In this document: in pieces, positions 44,989 through 52,557 of the stretch
How the letters are laid out: the number at the start of each line of letters is the position of its first letter
How positions within the stretch are numbered: the stretch's first letter is position 1
Made by a program: the position numbers and the translations under genes
Assembly (NCBI RefSeq): GCF_026672255.1
Contig: NZ_JAPOHA010000002.1
Coordinates: 98,552-162,551 of the forward strand
Reading direction: 5' to 3'
Source of the DNA: Caproiciproducens galactitolivorans
GTDB lineage: Bacteria; Bacillota; Clostridia; Oscillospirales; Acutalibacteraceae
Length of the DNA stretch: 64,000 nt
The notes under the pieces: model-generated
Seen by the model: only the letters and a program-made list of their open reading frames with translations
What the model was told of the DNA's origin: nothing
Database searches by the model: none

Positions 44989-45119
44989 ACAATGTCTTCC
45001 AGACATTTAATTAAATCCTGAATGGTATATAGCCTGACGTTGCGCTTTAGAATTTCATTTTTTAAGTCAATTGATAAAGATTCAAACCGGCTGCGAAGTT
45101 TTGGATCAATATAAGACAT
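44976..45119 (-). CDS. Small 47-residue protein
   Basis: MSYIDPKLRSRFESL start with a strong AGAGGTGA ribosome site seven bases upstream, ending before a clean terminator. The protein is a short amphipathic pair of helices (E-S-L-S-I-D-L-K-N-E-I-L and I-Q-D-L-I-K-C-L-E-D-I). Its pattern of I-D-P-K-L-R-x-x-F-E-S-L is reminiscent of small Clostridial proteins of unknown function. Ribosome site and terminator make it a credible gene despite its size. Confidence 0.6.
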   Translation of the reverse strand: MSYIDPKLRSRFESLSIDLKNEILKRNVRLYTIQDLIKCLEDIVAEA

Positions 45120-45215
45120 AAAATCACCTCTTGAATAGATTACCCAGCGTATGAATTTTCATACCCTTTTGCAGATAAAAAACAGCGGGGCGGTTCCGTT
45201 TCCGCTCCGCTTTGT

Positions 45216-45416
45216 TTAATATTCCCGAGGTGGTCTTGGATGAATGGGTGGATGGGGAGGTCCCGGTGGGTGAGGAGGTCCCGGCGGATGAGGAGGTCCC
45301 GGCGGATGGTGAGGTCCCGATGGATGGTGAGGCCATGGTGGATGGGGAGGTCTGTGTCTTCTGCGTCTTGGCCTTAAAAAATCCCACCAATGCGCAGGAA
45401 AGGAGCTTGTCGGCAT
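45216..45416 (-). CDS. Pro/His-rich tandem-repeat protein
   Basis: 66 residues from ATG 45416, with AAAGGAG at a proper distance. After an R-P-R-R-R-R-H stretch it consists of tandem G-P-P-H-P-P-type repeats encoded by 15-18-base DNA repeats between about 45236 and 45350. Composition is near collagen-like or spore-coat-like low complexity; His-Pro repeats may bind metal. Other frames across the same repeats are also open, but only this one has a ribosome site. Translation would probably need EF-P. Confidence 0.5.
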   Translation of the reverse strand: MPTSSFPAHWWDFLRPRRRRHRPPHPPWPHHPSGPHHPPGPPHPPGPPHPPGPPHPPIHPRPPREY

Positions 45417-45507
45417 TTTATTCATCTCCTTTTCCTATAATATGCATAAAAAGTATCCTGTTGAAAGAAAGAAAAAACGGCTCAAGCCTTTTGAACCGTT
45501 TCCATGT

Positions 45508-45915
45508 TTAATGCTGCATACTGATCAAATATAATAATCGTAATGCGTGTACATTTTCATCGGTTCTGGCTCGGTAATAGGCGTTTTTCAATGTATCATT
45601 CTGGGTGGTCAGTAAATACTGTTCTCCATATTTTCGAAAATCCACGCTTTCATCCAATACCCTGTCCCTTAAAATATCATAATAAGGCTCTTTTAATACA
45701 ACAGGCGGAACAATGGGAATATAGCTCCTGCCTGTCATGGCCCGGTAAATCCTTTTAAATTCATCTGCATGGGATTGCTCATCTTCCGAGAATTCCATCA
45801 GGAGCTGGCGGTCTGTTTCACTTGGCGCGATCTTGGCCAATTCCTTATATAATGCCGAATCACTCAACTCTGCGTTAATATACGTTTGCAGCTTTTGAAC
45901 CACAGTCATTTCCAA
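45508..45915 (-). CDS. Ferritin-like di-iron domain protein
   Basis: 135 residues from TTG 45915 (GGAGGAA eight bases upstream); an ATG at 45909 is the alternative. The helical bundle has E-L-S-D-S-A-L-Y-K-E-L-A, then E-D-E-Q-S-H-A-D-E-F-K-R-I-Y (an ExxH metal site) and a C-terminal helix pair with R-T-D-E-N-V-H. This fits the rubrerythrin/ferritin-like superfamily, possibly a spore-coat or oxidative-stress protein. No rubredoxin domain is attached. Confidence 0.78.
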   Translation of the reverse strand: MEMTVVQKLQTYINAELSDSALYKELAKIAPSETDRQLLMEFSEDEQSHADEFKRIYRAMTGRSYIPIVPPVVLKEPYYDILRDRVLDESVDFRKYGEQYLLTTQNDTLKNAYYRARTDENVHALRLLYLISMQH

Positions 45916-46046
45916 AACAAATTCCTCCTTCCACACTTTTTTACAGTATACGTTCTGTAGAATAACAATGTGATTTTTCGAATACGGCTTGTGATTTCCA
46001 ATAATTAACATTCTCTGATAAAAAGTTATTTTTTTTACAAAAGGGC

Positions 46047-46075
46047 TTGAAATATCCTCAAAAATATGATATTAT
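46047..46075 (+). promoter_or_regulatory. Promoter of the tRNA-Ala region
   Basis: TTGAAA (46047-46052), 17 bases, TATTAT (46070-46075). Transcription would begin near 46082 and include a small GCTGTTT/AAACAGC hairpin, a truncated tRNA-like sequence and tRNA-Ala. Confidence 0.65.
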
Positions 46076-46101
46076 TACAAAGCTGTTTCAAAACAGCCTA
46101 C

Positions 46102-46149
46102 GGGGCATTAGCTCAGCTGGGAGCGCAAGCTATCCGGTATGCACCCCAA
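46102..46149 (+). pseudogene. Truncated tRNA (Ala/Val-like) remnant
   Basis: GGGGCATTAGCTCAGCTGGG is a normal tRNA 5' half (acceptor plus D-arm), but after GAGCGC the sequence jumps to AAGCTATCCGGT and then ATGCACCCC, which nearly closes the acceptor stem (one bulged A). Anticodon and T-arms are missing. Probably the scar of a deletion or recombination in a tRNA cluster; it lies in the transcript of tRNA-Ala. Confidence 0.55.
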
Positions 46150-46218
46150 GAAAAATCAGCAACACTGAAAAACTAAATAGCCAGGAAACCAAGTGAAATC
46201 AACGGGTTTCCAATATCT

Positions 46219-46294
<76 letters not shown>

Positions 46295-46299
46295 AAAAC

Positions 46300-46332
46300 A
46301 ATAAGCCACAAGGCCAAAACCTTGCGGCTTTC
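46300..46332 (+). terminator. Terminator of tRNA-Ala
   Basis: AAGCCACAAGG-CCAAAA-CCTTGCGGCTT then TCGTTTT; one mismatch in the stem. Confidence 0.75.
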
Positions 46333-46516
46333 GTTTTACCTATTTGACCGGACACTTGATAAAGAGCAAAGTATAAAAAGAGACGCGGTTTCATATGACT
46401 GCGCCTCTTTTTTGCATATCACCCTTATTCCCTTCAGGCACAACAGTGTAAACCCTTGATTTGATTGTGAAACGAGCTTATACTGAACCTATACATTATA
46501 GAGAAGGGTGATTAAA

Positions 46517-46723
46517 ATGCCGCGCGGATCACGTAAAAAGCCCATTGAAGAACAGATTGCGGATGTTGAATCCAAGATTCAGGAACTCCAGACGAAAAAG
46601 AAAGAACTGCTGCAGGTAAAAGAGCAGGAAGATATCCGCCGCCTTCTGGATGCCGTAAAAGAAGCTGGCACAACTCCGGAAGAACTTGTAAAGCAGCTTC
46701 TCTCTCAGGACAAAAATCAGTGA
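46517..46723 (+). CDS. Small ICE-type coiled-coil protein
   Basis: 68 residues from ATG 46517 (AGAAGGG eight bases upstream). A basic start (P-R-G-S-R-K-K-P) leads into a heptad coiled coil (I-A-D-V-E-S-K-I-Q-E-L-Q-T-K-K-K-E-L-L) and a C-terminal helix E-E-L-V-K-Q-L-L. Proteins of this form are common cargo of integrative conjugative elements in gut Firmicutes; function unknown. Two terminator hairpins follow (46736-46781 and 46812-46852). Confidence 0.65.
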   Translation: MPRGSRKKPIEEQIADVESKIQELQTKKKELLQVKEQEDIRRLLDAVKEAGTTPEELVKQLLSQDKNQ

Positions 46724-46735
46724 TCTTTGATTTAT

Positions 46736-46781
46736 AAAAACGAAGGCGTAAGGAAGATTCCTGATGCCTTCGTTTTTTATA
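46736..46781 (+). terminator. Terminator after the small ICE-type gene
   Basis: AAAACGAAGGC arms, 18-base loop, GCCTTCGTTTTTT. A second, weaker GGGCCATG/CATGGCTC hairpin with T-run follows at 46812-46852. Confidence 0.75.
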
Positions 46782-46894
46782 AAGTGAGCGCAAACATAAA
46801 TAAATTTGGACAGGGCCATGTTTTCCGATTGGAGAGCATGGCTCTTTTTTTATACCCCAATATAAAAATTCAGAAAAGAAAGGCGGAATGCTCC

Positions 46895-47572
46895 ATGGTC
46901 TACGCAACCCTATCAAATTCAAACCGGCCCGGCTCACCTGCCGTGACAGTCGGCTTCCCCATCACGGAAAATGTATACGCAGATTTGGAGTCCATCGGTA
47001 TCGGCAACGCTACGGAGCGTGACTGCTATGCTGCTTCGGTCGGCGGTGACATTCCGATCCTCAAGCGTCTTGAAAAGACTGCAGTGAACGTCGACGAGCT
47101 GGACTATCTCGTCAAGCGGCTGGACAGCTTTGACCGGCGCGAGCTCGCACAGTTTCAGGGTGTGGCTGTCAGCCGCGGCTATTTTGACATGACCGAACTC
47201 ATCAATCTGACCTTTTGTTGTCAGAGCGCAACGGTGATACAAGATTTTTCCGACCTCGCCTCCATTGGCCGCGCGCATTATCTGGACATCCATGGTGGTG
47301 CGACGGCAGAAGAACTGCAATCCGTTGACGCCCGAAAGCTGGCCCTGTCCCTTCTGCTCAACAAGGATGGTAAGGTCACGCCTTACGGCGTCGTCTATGA
47401 CAACGGCATGCAGTTGGAACAACTCTACGATGGACAGCACTTTCCCGACTACCTATACAACGGCAATACCGTGCTGACTGCGGCAATGACGGATCGCAGG
47501 CTTTCTGAAGATACCGCGCTAACCACCTGGCTCCACTTCCCTATATTCTGTCGGGAAACTGCGGGTATGTAG
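46895..47572 (+). pseudogene. ArdA-like antirestriction gene, 3' end replaced
   Basis: 225 residues as an open frame. M-V-Y-A-T-L-S-N, then D-Y-L-V-K-R-L-D-S-F-D and E-L-I-N-L-T-F-C-C-Q match the ArdA-like antirestriction proteins of Firmicute ICEs, which mimic DNA and inhibit type I restriction. From about 47530 the sequence in another frame becomes an integrase C-terminus, so the last 15 or so codons of this gene are foreign and the true end is lost. AGGCGG precedes the start. Confidence 0.65.
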
Positions 47573-47745
47573 AGCCCCGGCTTTGCCAGTACCGTTTCAA
47601 AAAGTTTCTTCGTGAGGCGGGCATCGATGATATAAACTTTCATGCGCTCCGGCATACGTTCGCTACCCGGTGTGTGGAATTGGGCATCGATGTGAAAACC
47701 ATCAGCGAATTGCTAGGACATTCCAATGTAAATATTACCCTATGA
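47533..47745 (+). pseudogene. Tyrosine integrase C-terminal fragment
   Basis: In the frame ending with TGA 47743-47745 the translation gives P-L-P-Y-I-L-S-G, then RFKKFLREAGI, then FHALRHTFATRC and SELLGHSNVNITL. HALRHTFAT and LGHSNV are the conserved H-x-x-R and box III of tyrosine recombinases. The catalytic tyrosine would lie just beyond the premature TGA. The N-terminal two thirds are missing. It is fused by deletion to the ArdA-like gene. Confidence 0.85.
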
Positions 47746-47860
47746 AGCCAAAGGACTTGGTCGCTCAAGAGCAATGGGACGTCAGGAAAGTGGACTTTTT
47801 ATAGAGTAGGGTTAAATATCGTACGCCACAAAATTTTTACATACAGCATGATGAAAATAA

Positions 47861-47956
47861 AATACGCCAATAGCAAACCTGACTAAAGTCAGGGACGCAA
47901 AGCCACAGGATCTAAGGTGCTGGTTAAAGCGCTATGACAGCCTGGCTGCCGTTTGT
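47861..47956 (+). ncRNA. Cyclic-di-GMP-I (GEMM-I) riboswitch
   Basis: AGCAAACC, the stem CTGAC-TAAA-GTCAG, GGGACGCAAAGCC, then CAGGATCTAAGG and a second arm ending GGCTGCCG. The GCAAACC and GGGACGCAAAGCC blocks and the following CTAA are the conserved ligand-pocket parts of class I c-di-GMP aptamers. An intrinsic terminator follows. No gene is found in its direct output, so the regulated gene appears to have been lost. Confidence 0.85.
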
Positions 47957-47965
47957 CGCAAATAT

Positions 47966-48003
47966 AAAACCTGCCTTTCCATGGACAGGTTTTGTTTTTT
48001 TAC
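47966..48003 (+). terminator. Terminator (expression platform) of the riboswitch
   Basis: AAAACCTG arm, 12-base loop, CAGGTTTT then GTTTTTTT, ten bases after the aptamer. Confidence 0.8.
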
Positions 48004-48354
48004 GACTTTAAGTGCCCTTCTTTGATACTGTGGTCTCTTGCCGCCTTTTGCTAGCGGCTATGAGGGGAGCTTCACATATGCAAAGATGCACTCATAAGGT
48101 ACGGAGGTTGAAATAAAGGTCTCTTCCGTATAGCACATCAACTATATGGATATGTAAAAAAGGCAGCAGTTTGTAACGTGCAAACTGCTGCCTTTTTTTG
48201 TTCGACTTTTTTCTTATCCGTTCGACCGGATAGTATCTTTTTTGCACTCTGTGGGTTCTTGATCAGAACGCTGAAAAAACATTTGCGCTGCAGATCTCCG
48301 CCGCTTGTTCTTCGTTTCCGGATTTCAACAATCACGAAATGGAGGACGAGCCTT
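48004..48354. other. Gene-poor stretch with two hairpins
   Basis: I see no gene here. Features are a GCCGCC/GGCGGC-like hairpin near 48040-48060 and a strong terminator at 48158-48197 (AAGGCAGCAGTTTG arms, T-run). A 12-codon frame starting at 48078 has no support. The region is the decayed joint between the riboswitch and the sigma-like gene. Confidence 0.5.
48158..48197. terminator. Strong terminator upstream of the sigma-like gene
   Basis: AAAAAAGGCAGCAGTTTG, 7-base loop, CAAACTGCTGCCTTTTTTT. Confidence 0.85.
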
Positions 48355-48804
48355 ATGGCAAAGTATCAGAAGAAAACGGATTACCAAGCAAAATATCCCG
48401 GTGTAAGTGAAAAAATCATTGAGGTTTTAGAGAAAAGCGACCGCCAGATGGAATACCTGCAGTATGACATCAAAGTCGAACGGTGCCGGATTGATTCCGC
48501 CAGCGGAACTGTTACATATCTCCCCAGCCGGGAGGACTCCTACGAGCGGCTTCTGGAGGAAAACAAACAGTTTGCAGCTGCTGGAGAGAGTGTGGATGAT
48601 GTCGCAATCAAGACCGTGATGATCGAAAAAATGCTGACCTGTCTCAAGCACCTCAGCCCGGAGGAACAGAAGTTGATCACTGCCTTGTTTTTCAATGATA
48701 AAAGTGAGCATCAGATGTCCAGAGAAACCGGCGTTCCGCAGCGGACCATTCATGACCGGAAGGTAAAAATCCTGGCGAAATTAAGAAAACTCATGGAAAA
48801 ATAA
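48355..48804 (+). CDS. ICE-type sigma-70-like HTH protein (left copy)
   Basis: 149 residues from ATG 48355 (GGAGG about ten bases upstream). A helical N-terminus is followed by a sigma region-4-like domain: L-S-P-E-E-Q-K-L-I-T-A-L-F and the helix-turn-helix H-Q-M-S-R-E-T-G-V-P-Q-R-T-I-H-D-R. Such proteins occur in conjugative elements and prophages of Firmicutes. A diverged fragment of a second copy, with the same downstream hairpin, lies at 63645-63822, so the pair brackets the cargo region. Confidence 0.8.
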   Translation: MAKYQKKTDYQAKYPGVSEKIIEVLEKSDRQMEYLQYDIKVERCRIDSASGTVTYLPSREDSYERLLEENKQFAAAGESVDDVAIKTVMIEKMLTCLKHLSPEEQKLITALFFNDKSEHQMSRETGVPQRTIHDRKVKILAKLRKLMEK

Positions 48805-48815
48805 AAAATTTTCTG

Positions 48816-48858
48816 CTGGCCCCCCTCGCTCAACGTGGAAATAAGCGAGGAGGGCCAG
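48816..48858 (+). terminator. Hairpin after the left sigma-like gene
   Basis: CTGGCCCCCCTCGCT and AGCGAGGAGGGCCAG arms (14 of 15 pairs) flank a 13-base loop. Its sequence is related to the hairpin at 63786-63822. Confidence 0.75.
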
Positions 48859-48937
48859 TTCCTCAATTTCATAGGCTCATATGAATGCGGACTTGTGACA
48901 TCATCTCGGATTTTTCTTTGATTTCTCCCAAATATAT

Positions 48938-48966
48938 TTGAGAATTCGACATAAACGTTGTATAAT
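48938..48966 (+). promoter_or_regulatory. Promoter of the XRE-TerB-ATPase-helicase operon
   Basis: TTGAGA (48938-48943), 17 bases, TATAAT (48961-48966). One base off consensus. The start of transcription would be about 20 bases before the first gene. Confidence 0.75.
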
Positions 48967-48994
48967 ACGAATATCCAAATTTAGGAGGATGCCT

Positions 48995-49240
48995 ATGTCT
49001 GTTAGCTATAAAAAGCTGTGGAAACTGCTTATCGACCGTGATATAAAAAAGAAAGACCTGTGTGCCTCGGCCGGTATCAGTCCTTCCTCACTTGCCAAGC
49101 TGGGCAAAAGCGAAAATGTCAATACGGATATTCTCGTGAAAATCTGCAACGCGTTAAGTTGCGATGTGTCCGATATCATGGAGGTCAAGCCGGCATTCGC
49201 AGAAAAGGAGGCATCCGAGAATGAAAAGCACGGCTCCTAA
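48995..49240 (+). CDS. XRE-family HTH regulator
   Basis: 81 residues, a lone Cro/CI-type helix-turn-helix (L-W-K-L-L-I-D-R-D-I-K-K-K-D-L, then S-S-L-A-K-L-G-K-S and I-L-V-K-I-C-N-A-L-S-C-D-V-S-D-I-M). AGGAGG precedes the ATG. It is first in the operon and overlaps the TerB-N gene by 20 bases, so it is a natural candidate for autoregulation of the system. Confidence 0.9.
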   Translation: MSVSYKKLWKLLIDRDIKKKDLCASAGISPSSLAKLGKSENVNTDILVKICNALSCDVSDIMEVKPAFAEKEASENEKHGS

Positions 49241-51206
49241 GTTGCCCGGAAAGTTCTGCAGGGTACTCTCCTTTGTTCCGTGGATCAACTGGCTTTCCGT
49301 GCTTTATATCGGAATCGTGAACACAAATGCACTGCATATTATCTGCGGAATTGTTTATGCGGTTGTAACCTTCGCGATCCCATCTACAGCGCCGTTCCTC
49401 TGGATTGTCGGGATCGTTCATTATATTTTTGCTTACCGGAGCATTAAAAAACGAATGAATTTGGCTGAGACTCTTCCCGTCAAGCCGCAGGAAAAGGCCA
49501 ATACCCATTTCCCATCACCGACGCCCACCGGCTTTTCCGACATGGTGCTGCCAGGGGAGCCGGAGAAAAAACAGGCCGTTCCCGCAAGGCCGCAGTATTC
49601 CGCTCCCACGGTTCGGGTTCCGATCCATGATCCGCATGAAAAATTCTTTGCGGATATGAAAAGGTTTGCCCAGAAGGATGGGAAAGCGGTTCCCTTGGTT
49701 CCCTTCATGTCTTATTGGCCGACTTACGACAGTATGAACAAAAGCCAGCAGGCATGGTACTTCTACTGGCGCTCCCAGGTTCGCCAGGGAAATTACATCG
49801 ACACGGATCTGTCGTACATTTTCGTACTGATCTACGAGTTGCTCAGCGGAACCGGATGGGAAACCCCGCGGGAAGGCTATGAAAAGCTCACTCGGGTATG
49901 GAACGCCTACCGGGAGAGATTTCCCGCGTTGGACCGTTATTTGGCAGATTGGACCTTTGACTTTGCCCAACAGTACGAACTCAAAGATATTTTGCTTTCA
50001 GGGCAGGAGAACCCTCACGCCTCGCCCTCGGCCAAAACAGATCTGATGATTGCCCAACATGCGTCCGAGGTTCCATTGAAGCTCTCTTTTTCTCTCATCG
50101 ACGCGCTGTGCGACTATTCCCTTGTCAGCAGCAAGTTCTATAAAGACGGCAATCAGGAAGTGATGCGGGAGGCTATCCCTCGGGTTGTGGCTCTTGCCGA
50201 CGCCGCGCTTCAAAAGAAGACGGGAAAGGGCATCTTGGATACCTATGGTCCGACCCGAGTAAAAAAGCAGGAGTACTATGCGTTTGCAAGCGCTGTATGT
50301 CCTCAGGCAAATCAAAAAATGACCTTTACGGTCAAGGGTTATTCCGCTAACCCAAAACTGCGCGCTTACATCAATGAGCTGGTTCGCTATGGCGAAAACT
50401 CGCTGAGAAGCCTGTGCGGATGCCGGGGCCGTCTTCGCGGGATTACGCTGGACCCGGAAATCTCAAAACTGATCGACAGTTTCCTGACAAAAGAGTACGG
50501 CAATCGGCAGAAAACCGATTCATCAGAGGAAAAGCCCACGAAGGTGGTTCTTAATTTTGAAAGCATCAACACGCTGCGGGAAGAATCGGATGCCGTGCGG
50601 GAAGCACTTTCGGTGGAAGAACCGGAATCCAAAGCAGAAAAGGCTTTGCTGACCGATGTGAAAGAGGTTACCTCGATTTATCTGGCGCTGTCGCCTGAGT
50701 CACGCGGTCTTCTAGACCGTTTGCAGCAAAGCGCGTGGGAGGCTCCTTCCCATCCGGGGGACGAAGCTCTGATTCAGGAGATCAACCGGCAGGCAGAACG
50801 ATATCTGGGGCGTGCGCTTCTGGCCGTGGAAAATCACGATATCATCGCGGAGGACGATTACCGGGACGAGCTTGCCTATATTTATGAAAATCCGCCCGCG
50901 ATACCGGCGGAGGAAGCCCGAACAAAGCGCTTTGACGCATCTCTCCTGCCGGAAGAATTCCGTGACTTTATGGAAGCGCTCTCGCCGGAGCAGGAAAAGG
51001 CTCTGCTTGCCGTGACCGCGTCTGCCGATTCGCAGCCGGAATTGGAAAAAATTGCGGAGGAAGCTCTGACCATGCCGCAGATTCTTCTGGACGACATCAA
51101 CGCGGCGGCCATGCAATACCTGGGGGATATTCTGATTGATACAGCCGAGGAAGCGCCGCAAGTTCTGGACGAATACGCGCCGGCTTTGAAAAAATCGATT
51201 GCTTAG
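49221..51206 (+). CDS. Membrane-anchored TerB-N/TerB-C domain protein
   Basis: 661 residues. Three hydrophobic segments at about 12-75 anchor it in the membrane, followed by a Pro-rich linker (about 80-135). From about 160 the TerB-N domain begins P-F-M-S-Y-W-P-T-Y-D-S-M-N and Q-Q-A-W-Y-F-Y-W-R-S-Q-V-R-Q-G. The C-terminal 190 residues contain two related copies of about 90 residues (each with L-S-P-E then D-x-I-N-x-x-A-x-x-Y-L-G), matching the TerB-C region. In the family this protein is coupled with ATPase and helicase genes, as here. Confidence 0.85.
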   Translation: MKSTAPKLPGKFCRVLSFVPWINWLSVLYIGIVNTNALHIICGIVYAVVTFAIPSTAPFLWIVGIVHYIFAYRSIKKRMNLAETLPVKPQEKANTHFPSPTPTGFSDMVLPGEPEKKQAVPARPQYSAPTVRVPIHDPHEKFFADMKRFAQKDGKAVPLVPFMSYWPTYDSMNKSQQAWYFYWRSQVRQGNYIDTDLSYIFVLIYELLSGTGWETPREGYEKLTRVWNAYRERFPALDRYLADWTFDFAQQYELKDILLSGQENPHASPSAKTDLMIAQHASEVPLKLSFSLIDALCDYSLVSSKFYKDGNQEVMREAIPRVVALADAALQKKTGKGILDTYGPTRVKKQEYYAFASAVCPQANQKMTFTVKGYSANPKLRAYINELVRYGENSLRSLCGCRGRLRGITLDPEISKLIDSFLTKEYGNRQKTDSSEEKPTKVVLNFESINTLREESDAVREALSVEEPESKAEKALLTDVKEVTSIYLALSPESRGLLDRLQQSAWEAPSHPGDEALIQEINRQAERYLGRALLAVENHDIIAEDDYRDELAYIYENPPAIPAEEARTKRFDASLLPEEFRDFMEALSPEQEKALLAVTASADSQPELEKIAEEALTMPQILLDDINAAAMQYLGDILIDTAEEAPQVLDEYAPALKKSIA

Positions 51207-51219
51207 GGGGAACGTTATC

Positions 51220-52557
51220 ATGCAAACCGTGAAGATCAGCCGCCGGGAATCCGGCGCGCTTCTCAATTCTCTGATTGCCGGCGTCGTGCCGCGCGTCGGG
51301 CTTCGGCACATCGCTGTCGGACGGCAGAAAGAGGTAGGCGCTTTTTTACAGGATTTATCCACCATTGAAGACGGCGGCGCGTCGTTCCGCCTTGTGACCG
51401 GCCAGTACGGCAGCGGCAAAAGCTTCCTGCTGCAGATGATCCGCAATAACGCCATGGAACGGAATTTCGTCGTCGCGGACGCGGATCTTTCCCCGGAACG
51501 CAGGCTGACCGGCACGAAGGGACAGGGCCTCGCAACCTACCGGGAGCTGATGCAGCATCTTTCGATTCTGACCCGACCGGAGGGCGGGGCGCTGGAGGCA
51601 ATCCTGCAGAAATGGATCAGCTCCCTGCAAGCCGCCGTCATTCAGGAAAGCGGCTTGCATCCCGGCGATCCGGGAATGGTTGACGCCGTCAGCGGAAAAA
51701 TTGCGGCGGTCATGGCGGAGCTTTCCGAAATGGCCTATGGCTTTGCTTTTTCCACAGTGATCGAAGCCTACTGGCGCGGGATGAAAACCGGGCAGGAGGA
51801 ACAGAAGCAGTCGGCGCTCCGTTGGCTGAGAGGCGAGTACACAACAAAAACGGAAGCGCGGCAGAACCTCTCAGTGGACTGCATCATCGATGACCAGAGC
51901 TGGTATGATTTTCTGAAGCTGTTCGCTCTGTTTGCGGTAAGGGCGGGCTATCAGGGACTGCTTGTCTTTCTGGACGAGGGCGTCAACCTCTATAAGATTA
52001 CCAATAAGCAGGCAAGAGACAGCAACTATGAAAAAATCCTGACGATCTTCAACGACACCATGCAGGGCAAAGCCCGGTATATCGGAGTCTTTATGAGCGG
52101 CACGCCGCAGTTTGTCTATGACGAACGCAGAGGCCTGTTTAATTACGAAGCCCTGCGCTCCCGCCTGGCGGACAACCAGTTCAGCGCAAACGGCTATACC
52201 GATTATTCCGGACCAGTGATCAAGCTCAATCAGCTGACCCCCGAGGAAATCTATCTTCTGCTGGAACGCCTTTGCGAGCTTCACAGCTGCCATTACAATT
52301 ATACCTGCCCGCTGGGGCAGCGGGAGCTTACCACGTTTCTGAACGCGGTCGTTTCCCGCATGGGAGCGGATCAGCTTCTAACGCCCCGCGAGGTGACAAG
52401 GGACTTTCTCGGCCTTTTGAATATCCTCCATCAGAATCCGGAGCTGAGCTTCGATACTTTGGTGAATGAGAAGGGCTTTTCCGTCCAGAGCGCCGAACAG
52501 AACCCGGAAGAAGTGCCGGACAAAGAGGATGAGCTCTTCGCGGAATTTAATATATGA
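51220..52557 (+). CDS. BrxD-like (DUF2791) P-loop ATPase
   Basis: 445 residues. Walker A TGQYGSGKSFLLQ (about 58-70) and Walker B GLLVFLDEGVNL (about 246) define a STAND/AAA-like ATPase. The overall order (R-R-E-S-G-A-L-L-N-S-L start, G-V-V-P-R-V-G-L, long helical C-terminus) resembles DUF2791, the BrxD family of BREX-type loci. The ATG follows AGGGGGAA. The start of the helicase gene overlaps its stop (ATGA), implying a stoichiometric pair. Confidence 0.85.
   Translation: MQTVKISRRESGALLNSLIAGVVPRVGLRHIAVGRQKEVGAFLQDLSTIEDGGASFRLVTGQYGSGKSFLLQMIRNNAMERNFVVADADLSPERRLTGTKGQGLATYRELMQHLSILTRPEGGALEAILQKWISSLQAAVIQESGLHPGDPGMVDAVSGKIAAVMAELSEMAYGFAFSTVIEAYWRGMKTGQEEQKQSALRWLRGEYTTKTEARQNLSVDCIIDDQSWYDFLKLFALFAVRAGYQGLLVFLDEGVNLYKITNKQARDSNYEKILTIFNDTMQGKARYIGVFMSGTPQFVYDERRGLFNYEALRSRLADNQFSANGYTDYSGPVIKLNQLTPEEIYLLLERLCELHSCHYNYTCPLGQRELTTFLNAVVSRMGADQLLTPREVTRDFLGLLNILHQNPELSFDTLVNEKGFSVQSAEQNPEEVPDKEDELFAEFNI

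Noticed and set aside
45236..45350. Possible CRISPR array
   Set aside because: The tandem units are 15-18 bases with no spacers and encode a Pro/His repeat protein. No CRISPR array or cas gene was seen anywhere in the window.
45212..45511. Forward-strand frame across the G-P-P-H repeats (V-P-A-D-G-E-type repeats), and a second reverse frame ending at 45124
   Set aside because: They arise from translating the same DNA repeats in other frames; neither has a usable ribosome site.
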